From Rostrohypoxylon terebratum (taxonomy: Eukaryota; Ascomycota; Sordariomycetes; Xylariales; Hypoxylaceae): 64,000 bases of DNA. Location: NCBI GenBank assembly GCA_022497145.1, contig MU385884.1:241031-305030 (forward strand), given 5' to 3'. Below are positions 13,201 through 23,942 of this stretch, one piece after another (within the stretch, counting starts at the first letter, position 1; the number at the start of each line of letters is the position of its first letter). Below the pieces are notes generated by a model. The model made no database searches, was not told the origin of the DNA, and saw only the letters and a program-made list of their open reading frames with translations. Position numbers and translations under genes: made by a program.

Positions 13201-13384
13201 TTATTTTCTGTGTTGTTTCTGAGCCCGTTCTCGGTTGACATATTGCCACATGTTGGACGAATTGCGATATTATGAGTTGGGATGACTCTCCGTGAAATGT
13301 TTCCAGGAAAGACAGATCCGCAAACGATTTCTCGACAGAGACAAGTTGGGCTGGTGAAAAGGGTGAAAAATCACCGCCAGCCAT
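10244..13384 (-). CDS. EMW1: TTC27/Emw1-like tetratricopeptide repeat protein
   Basis: Single uninterrupted frame of 1046 aa from the ATG at 13384 (MAGGDFSPFSPAQLVSVEKS). The frame stays open for 63 codons upstream, but that part is hydrophobic, made of spacer-like CTACTA-rich DNA, and unlikely to be coding. The core holds the family signature PRWHLESELAYAW, then a stretch read as RLRLWAEVALCLAS, then consecutive TPR helices from RAQRSLGELHLRKQEWEKA through DMWNRLGDIELRLGNFPDAA to ARTWSNLGTALL. That order matches human TTC27 and yeast Emw1, an essential cytosolic protein linked to cell-wall integrity. The middle third is S/T/Q-rich and low complexity. Family assignment rests on the TPR block and overall length. 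Confidence 0.82.
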   Translation of the reverse strand: MAGGDFSPFSPAQLVSVEKSFADLSFLETFHGESSQLIISQFVQHVAICQPRTGSETTQKIKSQPHQGSCDVTQTIRFGLASLGAFLQANVTGPVVEGSDEIEAIFLSAFAQVQSSNGQTSDSTQSTQASMSHFRKLCLRSLDVDGVSPYPYIPHIELFCLSRFIFTSGIVLPTEISQLWSDSRQSLSLHLSWTRLRIHLWHYKLISQPSLGPGSLFTKSGRWTDVPTLQENIEKSLVEAESSIFGSVEVDENLEQPQWPLDSRIQFRLEEAACHVMLGNDGKARKALLSATEISGFSYALSGALGKRTKFQENNTSQLVVLAKSHARSSTSLSQQDASGAAPTVLPLNDDTLLENIKFDNTQNNKPVSELPDELRDIKPDDQPQLSPEDHIILLTEATIRDTFSPADSLTSEEILPFALRVINDKSTNWQTYTQALLVRSRVELNRSRTIERAVLQMQALVDQVIVETQDSKSSTKEPAGDQSSSETQLDIPTIQVTSSDQPGQSTGIRKPTSFLPAPKPSESASPQERLQYVNALSSPPRWHLESELAYAWTSVGSLVSALEIFKRLRLWAEVALCLASNASTDDPDGRGSGGEEKARAIVRWRLFHCTPSVDANLDSSGSIGSDDAEIDISSLRASDFYGPERSPPPPNSPRLLCILGDIENDPQHYRRAWEISNRRFARAQRSLGELHLRKQEWEKARDAYLLAVGVNRLSPDMWNRLGDIELRLGNFPDAAEAFQRALSTANNISGGEDARTWSNLGTALLSWYRQIISEKKDRQEKLGQSGSDVLDDMAGTKRAAELGKSGNKLLQDSLIAFKRGATLADSNWRIWDNVITLAASLSPNPDLDDVVLGVRNVIRIRKTEEALDLDVLALLVREATKTPIPGGNQGESEVYEPKRGTIENKIVSLFEQDIVPLITTNSACWALVSRLRAWRRDWVGALDAAEKGWRAAVGGVGSALSASSGTQGQQGSWLTDVNAWDAVMQRTSELVAAYENYGSRVDSIGSRWKGKARSAVRSIMGKAKESWEGDHRWQSLTDMMDDLKL

Positions 13385-14223
13385 AATTAAAGTCGATGCG
13401 TCGAAGTGCGAAGTGTCAAAAATATCGATAATACTGACTGTCTTTGCTTTTTGAGCGTTAGGGTAAGAGTCTACTAGTAGGTAGTATGTACTAGGTAGAA
13501 AAACAACCTTGAAGACTACTACCAGGTAAGACCCACAAATGAAGCAGTACCTTAATGCAATGAATCCGTACAAAGTTGGATCGTCAAAAGGAACATTGAA
13601 ATAAAGATATGGAAAGAAAATTATTCAGAATGGAAAGAAAAACATAGAAAAATTAAAAGTTGGATCATCCATGTCAAGTCTTCCTTAGTAAACCGCCAAC
13701 ATTGAATACTAGGTAGGCAAGTACTACTGTACTACCGTGTATTATGTACCTATCTTTTCATCGTGGGGGAGGGGCAATCTCGATATTTTTTTCCCCGTAA
13801 GACTCAGACTCACTGGTGATTTCATCATACGTGGTCTGTGCACAAGCACTACTATGTACCTACGTACCACCATTATTATTACTAAGCAGCAGGTTACTCA
13901 TCTCACACATGTGCATACGAATAGGAGAGACTGGTTAAAACGATAGATGGGTATTATAAGGTATACATTTCTTGACAACAAGACAACAACAACGAGCGAG
14001 AATATACCTAATTAGTAGCCTCGAGAGAAGTAGTTCTTGTCATTCATCTTCAGCTATCGTCTGCAGAGCGCCATCACGCAAAGAGCCGATCCTCACTACT
14101 ATACATGAACAACTCCTTCGGACACGCGCATTTTTCATAACATCGTCCTCATGATAACTCGTAACCTCTGACACTCGTTATGTGCGATGTAGTCAGCCAT
14201 CAGAATCAAACCCAACGAGTCCC
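13385..14223. other. Spacer between TTC27-like and GYF genes
   Basis: AT-rich, with TAGGTAG/TACTAC-type short repeats; the 5' side of the TTC27-like gene and the 3' end of the GYF gene. No further gene seen. Confidence 0.5.
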
Positions 14224-17200
14224 TCATTTCTTTCCCTTCTTGCGCCCAGGAACTACCTTGAAGCCCGCACCTTGGATCGAGTTGGTATCGCTGCTCGGCT
14301 CCTTGTGACTGCTCTTCTTGGCCACCTCGTTCCAACCACCAGCCGTGCTAGACTGCGTGTCTCCCGAGGGGCTCTTGGCAGGCTGCTTCTCAACCACACC
14401 TCGGTCAGCTAGCTTCTTGCGTCGGATGAATTCCTCTGCAAAGTGGCGCCCGTCCATCGTCTTAGAGTTGGCATATATCGCATCCGATATAAGATCGCCC
14501 ACGAGAGGAAATCCGATGAGCGTGTTAGCAAAGGCTTCGACTATCACGATATCATCGTTAGCGGCAACCCTCACTCATTCAACCTGGCTTATTCTTGTGC
14601 TAACTTACTGTCAGTAACACCTGTTATTCCCTTAGCTAGCTGGCCGTGGAGCCACTTAGTAAATTCATCCATAGCTTCTGTGTGGGAGGCGCTGGCGGTC
14701 ACACTTGCGGTCTTGGAAGCGGCGGGTCGCGATGGGGGAGCTGTAATGGCAGATACAGGCTTCGTGGCGCTCGAAGGTCGTGTCTGGGAAGAAGGACCAG
14801 TAGGTGCCTTTACCTTACCTCCAGCCCCCACGGTAGCCCACCCCGACGCGGCGGAGGCGGGAGTCTGGCTGGGTGCGGGACCCGAGTTTGGCTTGCTGGC
14901 GAGGTCGGCATACCTTTTACCAGCGCTAGCTGCAAGCCCGGCTTGTACAGCTGCTTCCTTGGCTTTTTGCTTGCGTGCCTCTTCTTCACGTTGGATATCG
15001 GCCAACGTCTTCTTCTTATCCGCCGTCTGCGTCTGGGCTACAGGCCCAGAAACGGGAACCTTTCCAGGAGCCGGTTTCGCCCAAGGACTACTGCTCGTCC
15101 CGGGATTGACAGGAGATGCTGTCCCCCACGTGCTGGTTGTAGGGAGACCCGGAGCAGCGGCGGCTGCCTTCTCACGCTCCCGAGCCGCTTCTTGTTCGAG
15201 CACAGCCCGGCGGGCAAGAGCCGCAGCCTCTTCGGCTTTGGCAGCTTTCAAAGCTTCTGCTTGCTGGATTTCCTTGAGGCTAGGCCCTTTATGAGACTCT
15301 ATCCCGCTGTCCTTGGCCCACGGTGCAAGGGGGGGTGGTTGGGCTGCCGCGGAAGATGGCGTGATATCTGGCGTTCCGGATCGCGAACTCGTAGCGTACT
15401 GTTCTGGCAAGTTAGACTTGACACGTTGAGGAGCGGGAGCCGGTAGAGGGGTGGCGGACGGCGGAGGAGGGAAGGGCATAGGCAACCCGACGACCTTCGC
15501 CGCCGCCGCCGCCGCTTGCGCCTGCTGATATTGTTTAGTCAAAGAAGCCGACTGGTCTCCTTCAACCTGGCGGCGCGGGGCTTTCGTGTTGGAAGAGTCT
15601 TTAGGAGATCCGGGTTCTGCTGCGGGAGCCGATGGACTTAACTTAGTTGATTGTTCATTAACGAGTTCGCGGAGGGGCGATGTTTGTCGTTCCATCATCT
15701 CAGCGTCGTGCTGTGCTCTAAGCTTTTCAAACTCTTGAAGTCTTCCTCGAAAGCCTTCAGTGTCTTCAACAAGTTCGCTAGAGCCCGGGAGCTGACCCCG
15801 TACGCCTGCCTCCCCGGTGGGAGCGCCAATAGGTTGTGGGGGCAGGTTGCCGCCTACCGTCCCGGTACCGTGAAGGCCAGCTAACATTTGCCGCTCTGGC
15901 CCAGAGAGGCGGGCAAGGTCGTCTTCTCTAAACATGTCCAAGCCCTGTCCAGAACTACCTTGTATGGCGGCTTGATGCGTAGCTGGCGCGTCGAAAAAAG
16001 AACCCGCGGTTCCGATGGCGCCTATGGGAGCTTGTGGCGGCATGGTGATTGGCGACGTAATACTACCGAAACTAGGCTGACTCTGCAGGCTGTGGGCGCT
16101 AGAATGGTGGTGCAATCCTGGGACGCCAGGAATGGGAACTCTGCCCATCGATTGCTGAGTAGCGTAAAACTCGCGGTGGCGGGCCATCAGATACTGTTCT
16201 TCCTGCTTGCGCCTCTCAAGATTGTTTTGCTCTTCTGCCGTCAAGGTCCTACCAAAACTAGGGAATGCGTTGACGAGAGGCGGCTGGATAACCCCCCCAG
16301 AGTTCGAGAATGGGCCTGTCTGAGAGGGCGGGCCATGAGGTATGCCGATCTGAGGAACTAGGAAGGGCTCACGAGAGTTTCCAATGCGTCTTATCAACTG
16401 GCCCAGCGGCTCGAATTCCGAATCCTCCAATTTCTTAACTCGCAAATCAGGCGTGAAGAAGTTGGCCTTGTACCAGTCGTTCATCTCCAGACCGGTGAAT
16501 GGACCTTGTTGATGGCCCTGAGGATCAAGATATACCCATCTCATCCGGTCAGGCATCACCATAGTACGAGACTGGACTGAAGGGGGATCGGATGCTTGAC
16601 TGGCAGCAAAGGACGGCGCTGCACTGGCCGCTGCGAAGGATTGACTATGGGGAGCGTTCGAAATGCCGCCGTGCAAGAGTTCGGAACTTGCCGGTGTCCG
16701 ACTAGGCTCAGCTTGGGCAAACATTTCAGCAAAGATACCCCTGCCCGCTCGCATAGGGCTGTCGGTTTCCCGTGCATGATCGCCGGGCGCATTACGGCCG
16801 ATAGCTCCCAACGGGTTGGGTTGGCGAAGATCTGGTATAGAATCGCTCAAACTTTCATTGTCCTGGGATTGCATCTGCGCCTGCATCGCGGGAGGGAATA
16901 ACGAGCCGAGCTTGCTGGCTCTACCAAAGGACCCAGAGCTGCCGAAGCCGCCGGCGCTCGAAGGTCCGAAGACGCCGCCGAGATTTCCTAAGCCGGGTGA
17001 CTGAAGATCGCCTACTGGGCCAAATAAGGAACCGCCGAAGCTCGAAAACGGCGCGCGCTCGCGATCGGGCGTACTTGAGGATGGCCAGCCGGTAAGATTG
17101 CTCAACGGCGGGTAAGCCTTCGCTCCGACGCTAGATGTCTGGCTACGGTCGCTACCTTCAAATGCTGCATGGGCAAATGAGCGTGGCACTCCGCCGAAGC

Positions 17201-18965
17201 CAGAGGCATGATCAGAAACGCCTGTCGAGCCATGCTGCCTATCACCGGCGTCCTCGTGCTCGCCTCGCTCGCCTAAGGGGCTTCGGTAAGGGTTTGTCTC
17301 CGACGGACTCAGAGGTGCTTGCTCATGTTCTGGGTGACCCCCCAAGTTAAGGCTAGCCATCCCAAAATCCCCAGAAGAGCCTTTCACGGGGGTGTCATAC
17401 GGGGCGTGGAGAGATAAATGAGACATCGGAGGGGGACTCGTGTCTTGGGCACCCCCTAGTACGGCACTGCCTGAGATGCTGTCTTCGCCAAAAGGGTCCG
17501 TATCCGTACGTTGTCGAGGACGCCACGAGCGGTTGGGATCCGGTGCAGAGCTGTCGACTGATTTTGTCGCGATGCTATCAGAACTTTCTTTGGGGATTAG
17601 GTGTGCTAGACGACTTTCCCCCCGCGGATTTCCGGGCCGCTTCTCCCCGATTGAAGAGCCTGGGAGGGCGAAGTTGCCAAAACTACCTATGCCTGGAAGA
17701 GCAGTCGTGGTCGACGCCGAAGTCGAGGTCGTTGTCGAGGTTTGCCAAGGGGACGCGCTACCAAATCCGGGGCCGCTTGGTGTTGTGTTATTACGCACCA
17801 ATCCACCAAAGGACAAAGTCTTCATTGAAGTATCGCGTGTAGTGGTATCCTCTTCAGGTTCCTCGAACGTCAGATCTTTTGCTTCGGTATTTTTTCGACC
17901 AAACCAGAAAGATGAATCGTCCCTAGGTGGACGCGTCGCGGACGCCGGGGACGTCAAGCCCCCACCGCCCGAATAAGGATTCGTGTCAATCGTCTCACGT
18001 CGTCTTGTGCCAGGTCTCGATGAAGCGGAAGGGGAAGAGAGTCCAAAGTTGGCGGAACTTCCGTGAGACAGCGAGGTCTTCCGGCCGTTGGCTCCTCCTC
18101 CGGGGTGATTCCCGTCTTTGGATTGTGCGGGCGGTTTTATAGCAGAGTTGACGTCGGACGCAAATAACTGATATCGAGTCAGTTCACACAGGACAGCATT
18201 GTATATTTTTAACCTTGACCTTCATCAAAGACGCGGACGCGGAGTGGCTGGTAGGGGGTGAGACTTACCTCCTTCTCCTCCGCGGTCATTTCCTGCAGAC
18301 CGACAGCCTTAGTCAACCCCGGAGTATCCCAACAGATGTCTGGCTCTTGGGGGGCTACATGGGATTCTCCGGTCTTACCCCATCCCCGAGACGCGGAGCC
18401 GTTAACATGTCCCGGATTCCATCCAGGGGCGAACAAGGTAGAAATATCGGGCCGTTGTGAATTGGAATCGCAGTTTGCACTGAAGATAGAGAGCAGCTGA
18501 TCTCTCGAGTATCTCAGAGTGCCAGAACTCTCGACATTGGTAGAGCCTACCGGCATAGCAGATATGACGGCAGGGTCAGTGGTAGCGGATTGGAGAATTT
18601 CGGAACCTTGCATCTGGTTTAGGGATTGGCTCGAAGGCGTGGTCGACGTTCGGCGGAAAGTCAGAGTACCACCATTAGCGGATCGTGCCGGACGAGACCT
18701 AGAAGAGGGGGAAGGACGAGACTCGATCAGCTTTCTATCTCAACCAAGAAAAAAGAAAAAAAACAGGAGGAGAAAAACGTCAAAACCCAATGTTAATTAA
18801 AGATGTGCAATAATCCGGAGAAGAAGAGTAACAAGCAATATATAAGCCATACCATTCTCCGCTAGCGTTCCCTCGACCATCGCTCCTAGCGCCCGGTCTC
18901 GTGTCACGGCTGGTGTTCTGTCCGGCGGCAGCTGAGGCAAAACTGGAAGGTAGATTTGACGGCAT
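14224..18965 (-). CDS. GYF-domain protein (Smy2/GIGYF-like)
   Basis: Model: complement(14224-14540, 14609-18167, 18269-18698, 18853-18965), 1472 aa with all phases consistent. The protein starts MPSNLPSSFASAAAGQN. The next exon carries LRYSRDQLLSIF and MTAEEKE, a conserved N-terminal part of fungal GYF proteins. A GYF domain lies at about residues 723-775, from MRWVYLDPQGHQQGPFTG through MNDWYKANFF. GYF domains bind proline-rich peptides; family members act in translational repression, mRNA decay and ER-Golgi traffic. A long Q/A/E-rich coiled-coil-like stretch and an A/P-rich region follow. The C-terminal exon has TMDGRHFAEEFIRRRK-like sequence and a basic tail. The last intron is 68 bp. Exon choices come from GT-AG consensus and phase; the 3.6-kb exon could hide nothing larger than a small unrecognised intron. 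Confidence 0.87.
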
Positions 18966-20520
18966 TGTGATAGATGTAGAAGAGGTGCAATCTCTGTAAA
19001 AGAAAAAAAAACAGCCTATGTGAATAATAGGATGTTTGTAAGATAAGAACGTGGATGCAGATGAAGGCGGCTAAAGCTCAGCTAAGTGAGAATCAATATA
19101 TTTTCGGAGGGGAGGGGATTCGAGCGGGTTTGATTCCTGTTGAGCTTCGAGTTTAGTACTGTAGCGCGCAACGAGGTTGGTAGCCTTAAAAGGGACGAGG
19201 CAGCTTATGAGCCCCAAGGATCAAGATTGCGGGTTGTGAATGACGGATTGGTTGTGAGTGATGGAATTGGTTATGGGGCACGGGTTCACGTGTTCATGGG
19301 TTTCATGGGTTCATAGGTTCGTGTGCTCATGGGTTCATGCATACGTAAATGTGAATGCGAGTGTTAAGTGTCAAGTGTGAATGTGAATGTCAATGTTAAT
19401 ACTTTTCGGATAATGGAAGATGTTGTCAAACGAAACCGTATGTTGCTTATGATGCTCTCACAGAGTCGCGGCAACAGCAGAGGATAGTATAAGAGTAGAG
19501 GATTTACGTACGTAAGTGACGGTACGATTGAGATAGTATCTTCGGTATTGCTCTGCAAAATGGGTGTCGGAGTATTTGTCGAGAATAAGTTTCTTTTTTC
19601 TTTTTGGTGACGACTTAGAATTTCCTTAATTTTTTGGCTTGTCGAAATTTCAGGGTGGACGATTCAAGTTTCCTAGGCTGATTTGGGGGCGAAAAGACAC
19701 TAGCCACCCCTACCAACCGCCAAAACGCACTCACCCGCCACAAACAGCCCACATAGCGTCTGCCCAAGATTCCAACTTCAGCCACAGTACACTGCTGTAG
19801 AATTGGAATCCGTACCTAGTATGCTGTACAATTCTCGTAAGTAAGTGTACCTAGGTAGGGCAAGGAAATCTACATTAGGTAGGTACTTAATGCCACTTAA
19901 TTTGTTCACGCATATGCATGTATAAACTAAAAGTGCACGCCATTAATATCAAAATATAATAAGTATTAATAATATTTTTCGATATCATTAAATATTTACT
20001 CAAGTAAATGTAGATATACTTATATTTATACTTGCATGTACCTTATAGTCATTTTTTTTGTTTATTTACTTGTATCGTAAGCATTTGTGCGTGTATAATT
20101 GTTGCTTCGTTAGATTTCATTTTAGTGAGGGGTACTTCGTACATCGTGTACATCGTCAGCCGCTTGGTGCGGGATTAAGCTTTTAACCATTAATTTAGCT
20201 AACCTTATTACAACATCGATTTTTACTTTACCCCTTTACCCCCTTTCTACTACTTGCATGGTAATATTCAATCTTGATCTTCTTTCCAATATAAATGTTT
20301 TTTATTTCTTTATGAAATTTCCGAATTCAACACGGTATACAGTCACATTAACTGTTATGATCGTTATAAATGTCCGGTGCGAATATTTGTCTATGATAAA
20401 GTAGGTATGTACGCTGAATCTCATCAAGCCACCCACAAATACATACAATACATACACATTGATAAAAGTCGTTGCTCTATCCACTAACCATTGATCAGAT
20501 TCAAGACAGGCAAACTTCCT
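18966..20520. other. AT-rich spacer with GTTCATGG-type repeat
   Basis: No gene seen. Contains a degenerate 8-bp repeat related to GTTCATGG at about 19282-19340, a GAATGT-rich stretch near 19350-19400 and strongly AT-rich sequence at 19900-20300. Upstream sequences of the GYF gene are here, and probably the 3' UTR of the A-T-R gene. Confidence 0.5.
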
Positions 20521-23500
20521 TCAAAAGCCCCATTGCTTACACCAATGCCGAATTAACTCGGGTGTCACGGCCTGGGAGGATTTCATCGTTGCGCTACGCT
20601 CCGAGGTGCGCTTCATGGCGCAGACAACGGGTCTGTCACCCGCCTCGTAGGCATCTGACATGGCTCGATACGAATCGATCAGCTTGACACCCGGGTTTTT
20701 ATCCAGAGCTTGAGTGTCGGCCTGGGTTTTCTCTAGCCGGTTTATCCATTCCTTGAAGCTGATTAGCTCCCGGATACGGTCTCTTCCGTAAAATTCTTGG
20801 ACGGTTGGCGCAAGCTCGCTCCAAGGCACCGCCGACGGGTTCACACCGTGGTAGTAGCCGCTAATCTCATCAGCTGCCAGCTTTTGTGACACGCCAGCCA
20901 CGTCGAGCACCAGATTTGCGATGCTCTCGGCCGGGGTCCAGTCGACGCGGTCCATCGTCCCCAGATCGCTCGGGAGCGCGCCGAGATACAAGCTGCTAGC
21001 GACGATAGATGGAAACCATTCGTGCTTGTTCCACTGGCCCGCCTCAGCCTTAGGTCCGGCGATCTGCCCAACACGGATCATGGCAGCCGGAAAATCGCCT
21101 GCTTTGGCGACGTCTTCCAGGATAAGACTCCCAATCATCTTGCTGCGCCCATAACCGCCGTCAGCCACATTGAGATCCTCTATTCTCTCTTCTGGAACTT
21201 CGCCCTTGTGATTGTCCCAGCGCTCTATAGTGCCTATTGACGAGATGAAGACGACAGCTACACGTTTCGCCGATTTGGTAGTAAAGTCAGCGATGTTTCG
21301 AACGCTGCGGATGTGTGGCTCGAACGACTCGACGGGCATGTTAAAGTTGACCGGCCACGCGTTGTGGATTACGCGATCCGCCTCGACTAGTAGTCGATCG
21401 TACGTATCTTTTGAAAGCCCAAAGTCCGGACGCGACATGTCGACACGGAAGAATTCGGCCTTGGACGCGAAGTCTACACTGAGACCTCGCTCCTCGACGG
21501 ATCGAGCTTGGCGCTTCGCACCTCCATCATCCGACCTATTCAAGCAGATAATCTTCTTGACCTTGGGATCCTTCACCATAAGATCAAGCATGTACGACCC
21601 CAGCATGCCCGTAGATCCAGTCAAGAGTACCGTTTGACTTTCATCTTGCGGGTCGGGTCTCTTTTCTTGTTTCTCGGGAAGATCGGCCGTATACTTCTCC
21701 CAGAGCGCCTTCATAACCTTTATTTGCTCCTCTTCGCCTCCGCCAGTAATTGCTTTGTCTCCGCCATTAACAATCGAGAGTATGTATTTTGCGAGCTTTC
21801 GCGGGGTCGGGTTAACATAGATAGAGCGGGCAGCTAGTTTAGAAGGGTCCACGCGGTAGCCGGCTACCTCTAACGTGCTGTGAAGAAGCCGAACACTGTT
21901 GATGACGAGCAATGAATCGATACCAGCTGAGAAGAAATCGCTGTCCGCCTCAAGCTCGCCCTTGAATCCTAGCCCAGCCTCGAACATTGTCTGGATTGAC
22001 TCTATTAGCGTCTCTTCGGAGCTTACGTCGATCTTTGTCGAGCTAGTATCGAAAAGATGATCCGCTCCCTCGTATAGCTTGTCAATATCATCTTTATACT
22101 CCTTAAGCGTGCTCGCTCGCTGGATCGTTCCTTTGCCGGCACGTTGGAACGGTTTTCTCGGGTCAGACAACATTACGAATTGGCGCGCAATCTGACCGTG
22201 CGCAACGTTTTCCTCATTGGCTCTTTCGATATACGGCCATACTCGGTCGATGAACTGCTCTTTCTCCCTCTCATCCTGTGGGGCTTTCTTAGGTTCGATA
22301 AGGAGCGCAGCTTGGAAGCGGTCAGTGCCAACAACTATAGCGCCCTTGACCTCCGGATGTCCCTGGACGGTCTCTTCAATGCCAACCGGATTCAACTTTT
22401 CTCCGTTGCTAAAGACGATGACGTTATCTGATCTCCCGAAGTATATCCAATGCTGAGGGAGAGTCGGGTGCGGCCTATACATGTCCTTGGTATCATACTC
22501 GTCTATATCCGGGAAAGTGTAAAAGATCCCCTGATTTCCCGGGTGCTTGTCTTTGCGAACCATCACAAGCCGATAAACGTCCCTGGTACCTTCAACTTTA
22601 CGCCAATCTACCCCAATGGTGTCCTCATCAAATATGAAGTATTGCCAAAGCTCCGGGTTCGGTTGAGTATACATCGGGAAAAGGGTGAACCTAGGAGACG
22701 TTAGACAATTATGACGTTCTATGAGTAGATAAGATGAATCTTTCTCGATGGACTGACTCTGTAGCGCCGATCACGTTGTTAAGGAATACGCCACTCTTCA
22801 CCAACCTATCTCCGGCCTCCTTGTTCAGGTTCCCTATAAATATTAGTACTCGAAGCATGCAATATAGGTATCTCGCGGGATTCTAACCTCCGCCGAACGT
22901 TACGATCTTGAGCTTAGCCAGCGCTCGGGTGTTCTCTTCGCTGTGGGACATCTCTTCCAACATCGCCGGCGGCAGCAAAACCCCTTTGACATCTGCGTTT
23001 TCGAGACACTCGATAACCAAGTCGATAGACAACGGGCGCTCGCCGATTCCGAAAGCGATCGGGGTGTCCCAATATATCGCCGAAAAGACGAAGATGTAGA
23101 GTCCTGCGGCGTGAAAAAGGGGCACTAAAACTGTATTAGCGGTGTTGGCGTGAACGGTCCGAAGCCTCCTTACTTGGAACAAGGTGTCTCCGTGCGACAG
23201 CGAAACCTTTCATCCACGGCACAGCCCCATTGAAGGCTGGTGTGTCTCGAAATGCGTCATTGATAGCTAGGAGGCCGTTTGTGAGAACAATAGGTTTGGG
23301 GAGCGCGGTGCTCCCGCTGGTGTGCAGGACGGCAGCCGGCTCCCACTCGGCCTCCTCGAACGTCTTCTTGTAAGGGAAAGGCTCGACTTCCTGTTCCGGA
23401 AACCAAGCCTCGACATCGCCAACTTCAATAGCCTGCATCTCCCGCTCTAATAACCAGGGCTTGATCAACGACCGCTGCTGTCTTGCGAAGGCGATGATCT

Positions 23501-23942
23501 TGCAGTCTGTCTTTTCGAATAGGTTAATCTGTCCTTCTTGGGAGTTACGGGGCGAAATGAAGAGAGCCTGGGATAGTTGTTAATTTCCCGCCGAACCTAT
23601 TCCATAGAAGGTATTTACCTTGTAACCAGCTTTGATCGCGCCGACCAAGAGCACGACATAACGGCAATCATTTGGGCCGATGTAGGCTATCGTTGGGAAG
23701 GAACCTGAGGGAGGCGTTCCACACCTCTCAATGATCCTATGCGCGACGCGATTGATGGCATTCGCGTACTCCTTAAACGTGACGACCTTCCAGCCATCCT
23801 TAGGGTCTTCGGAGCGAGGGATAGAGAACGCCTCCCGCGTAGGGTCATCTTTCGCGATCCTGTCGATGATATGCGACATGAGTCGGCGTTCACGCTTGGG
23901 CTTGCCAGAGGCACTCATCTCCATGTTCACGATCGTAGCCAT
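20521..23942 (-). CDS. NRPS-like carboxylic acid reductase (A-T-R)
   Basis: Model: complement(20521-22690, 22758-22833, 22888-23124, 23174-23567, 23619-23942), 1066 aa, phases consistent, introns 49-67 bp. Domain order is adenylation, carrier, reductase. The adenylation domain shows LHTSGSTALPKP at about 190-200, MPLFHAAGLY and NVIGATEFTLFPMY, and the C-terminal GKGTIQR motif. The carrier domain has FFSAGIDSL with the phosphopantetheine serine near 603. The reductase has a Rossmann motif LLTGSTGMLGSYML near 700-710 and a YxxxK pair (GYGRSK, about 857/861). Enzymes of this layout adenylate a carboxylic acid, tether it as a thioester and release it reductively as aldehyde or alcohol. There is no condensation domain and no neighbouring biosynthetic gene, so the substrate cannot be named. 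The A3 core has A where G is usual. Confidence 0.9.

Noticed and set aside
14443..15294. 283-codon plus-strand ORF opposite the GYF gene
   Set aside because: Antisense to a GC-rich coding exon with repeat-like A/G composition; shadow frame.
23125..23173. Possible frameshift in the A-T-R gene near MPLFHAAG
   Set aside because: A 49-bp GTAAGG...TTTTAG intron restores the frame and gives the conserved motif, so no lesion is needed.
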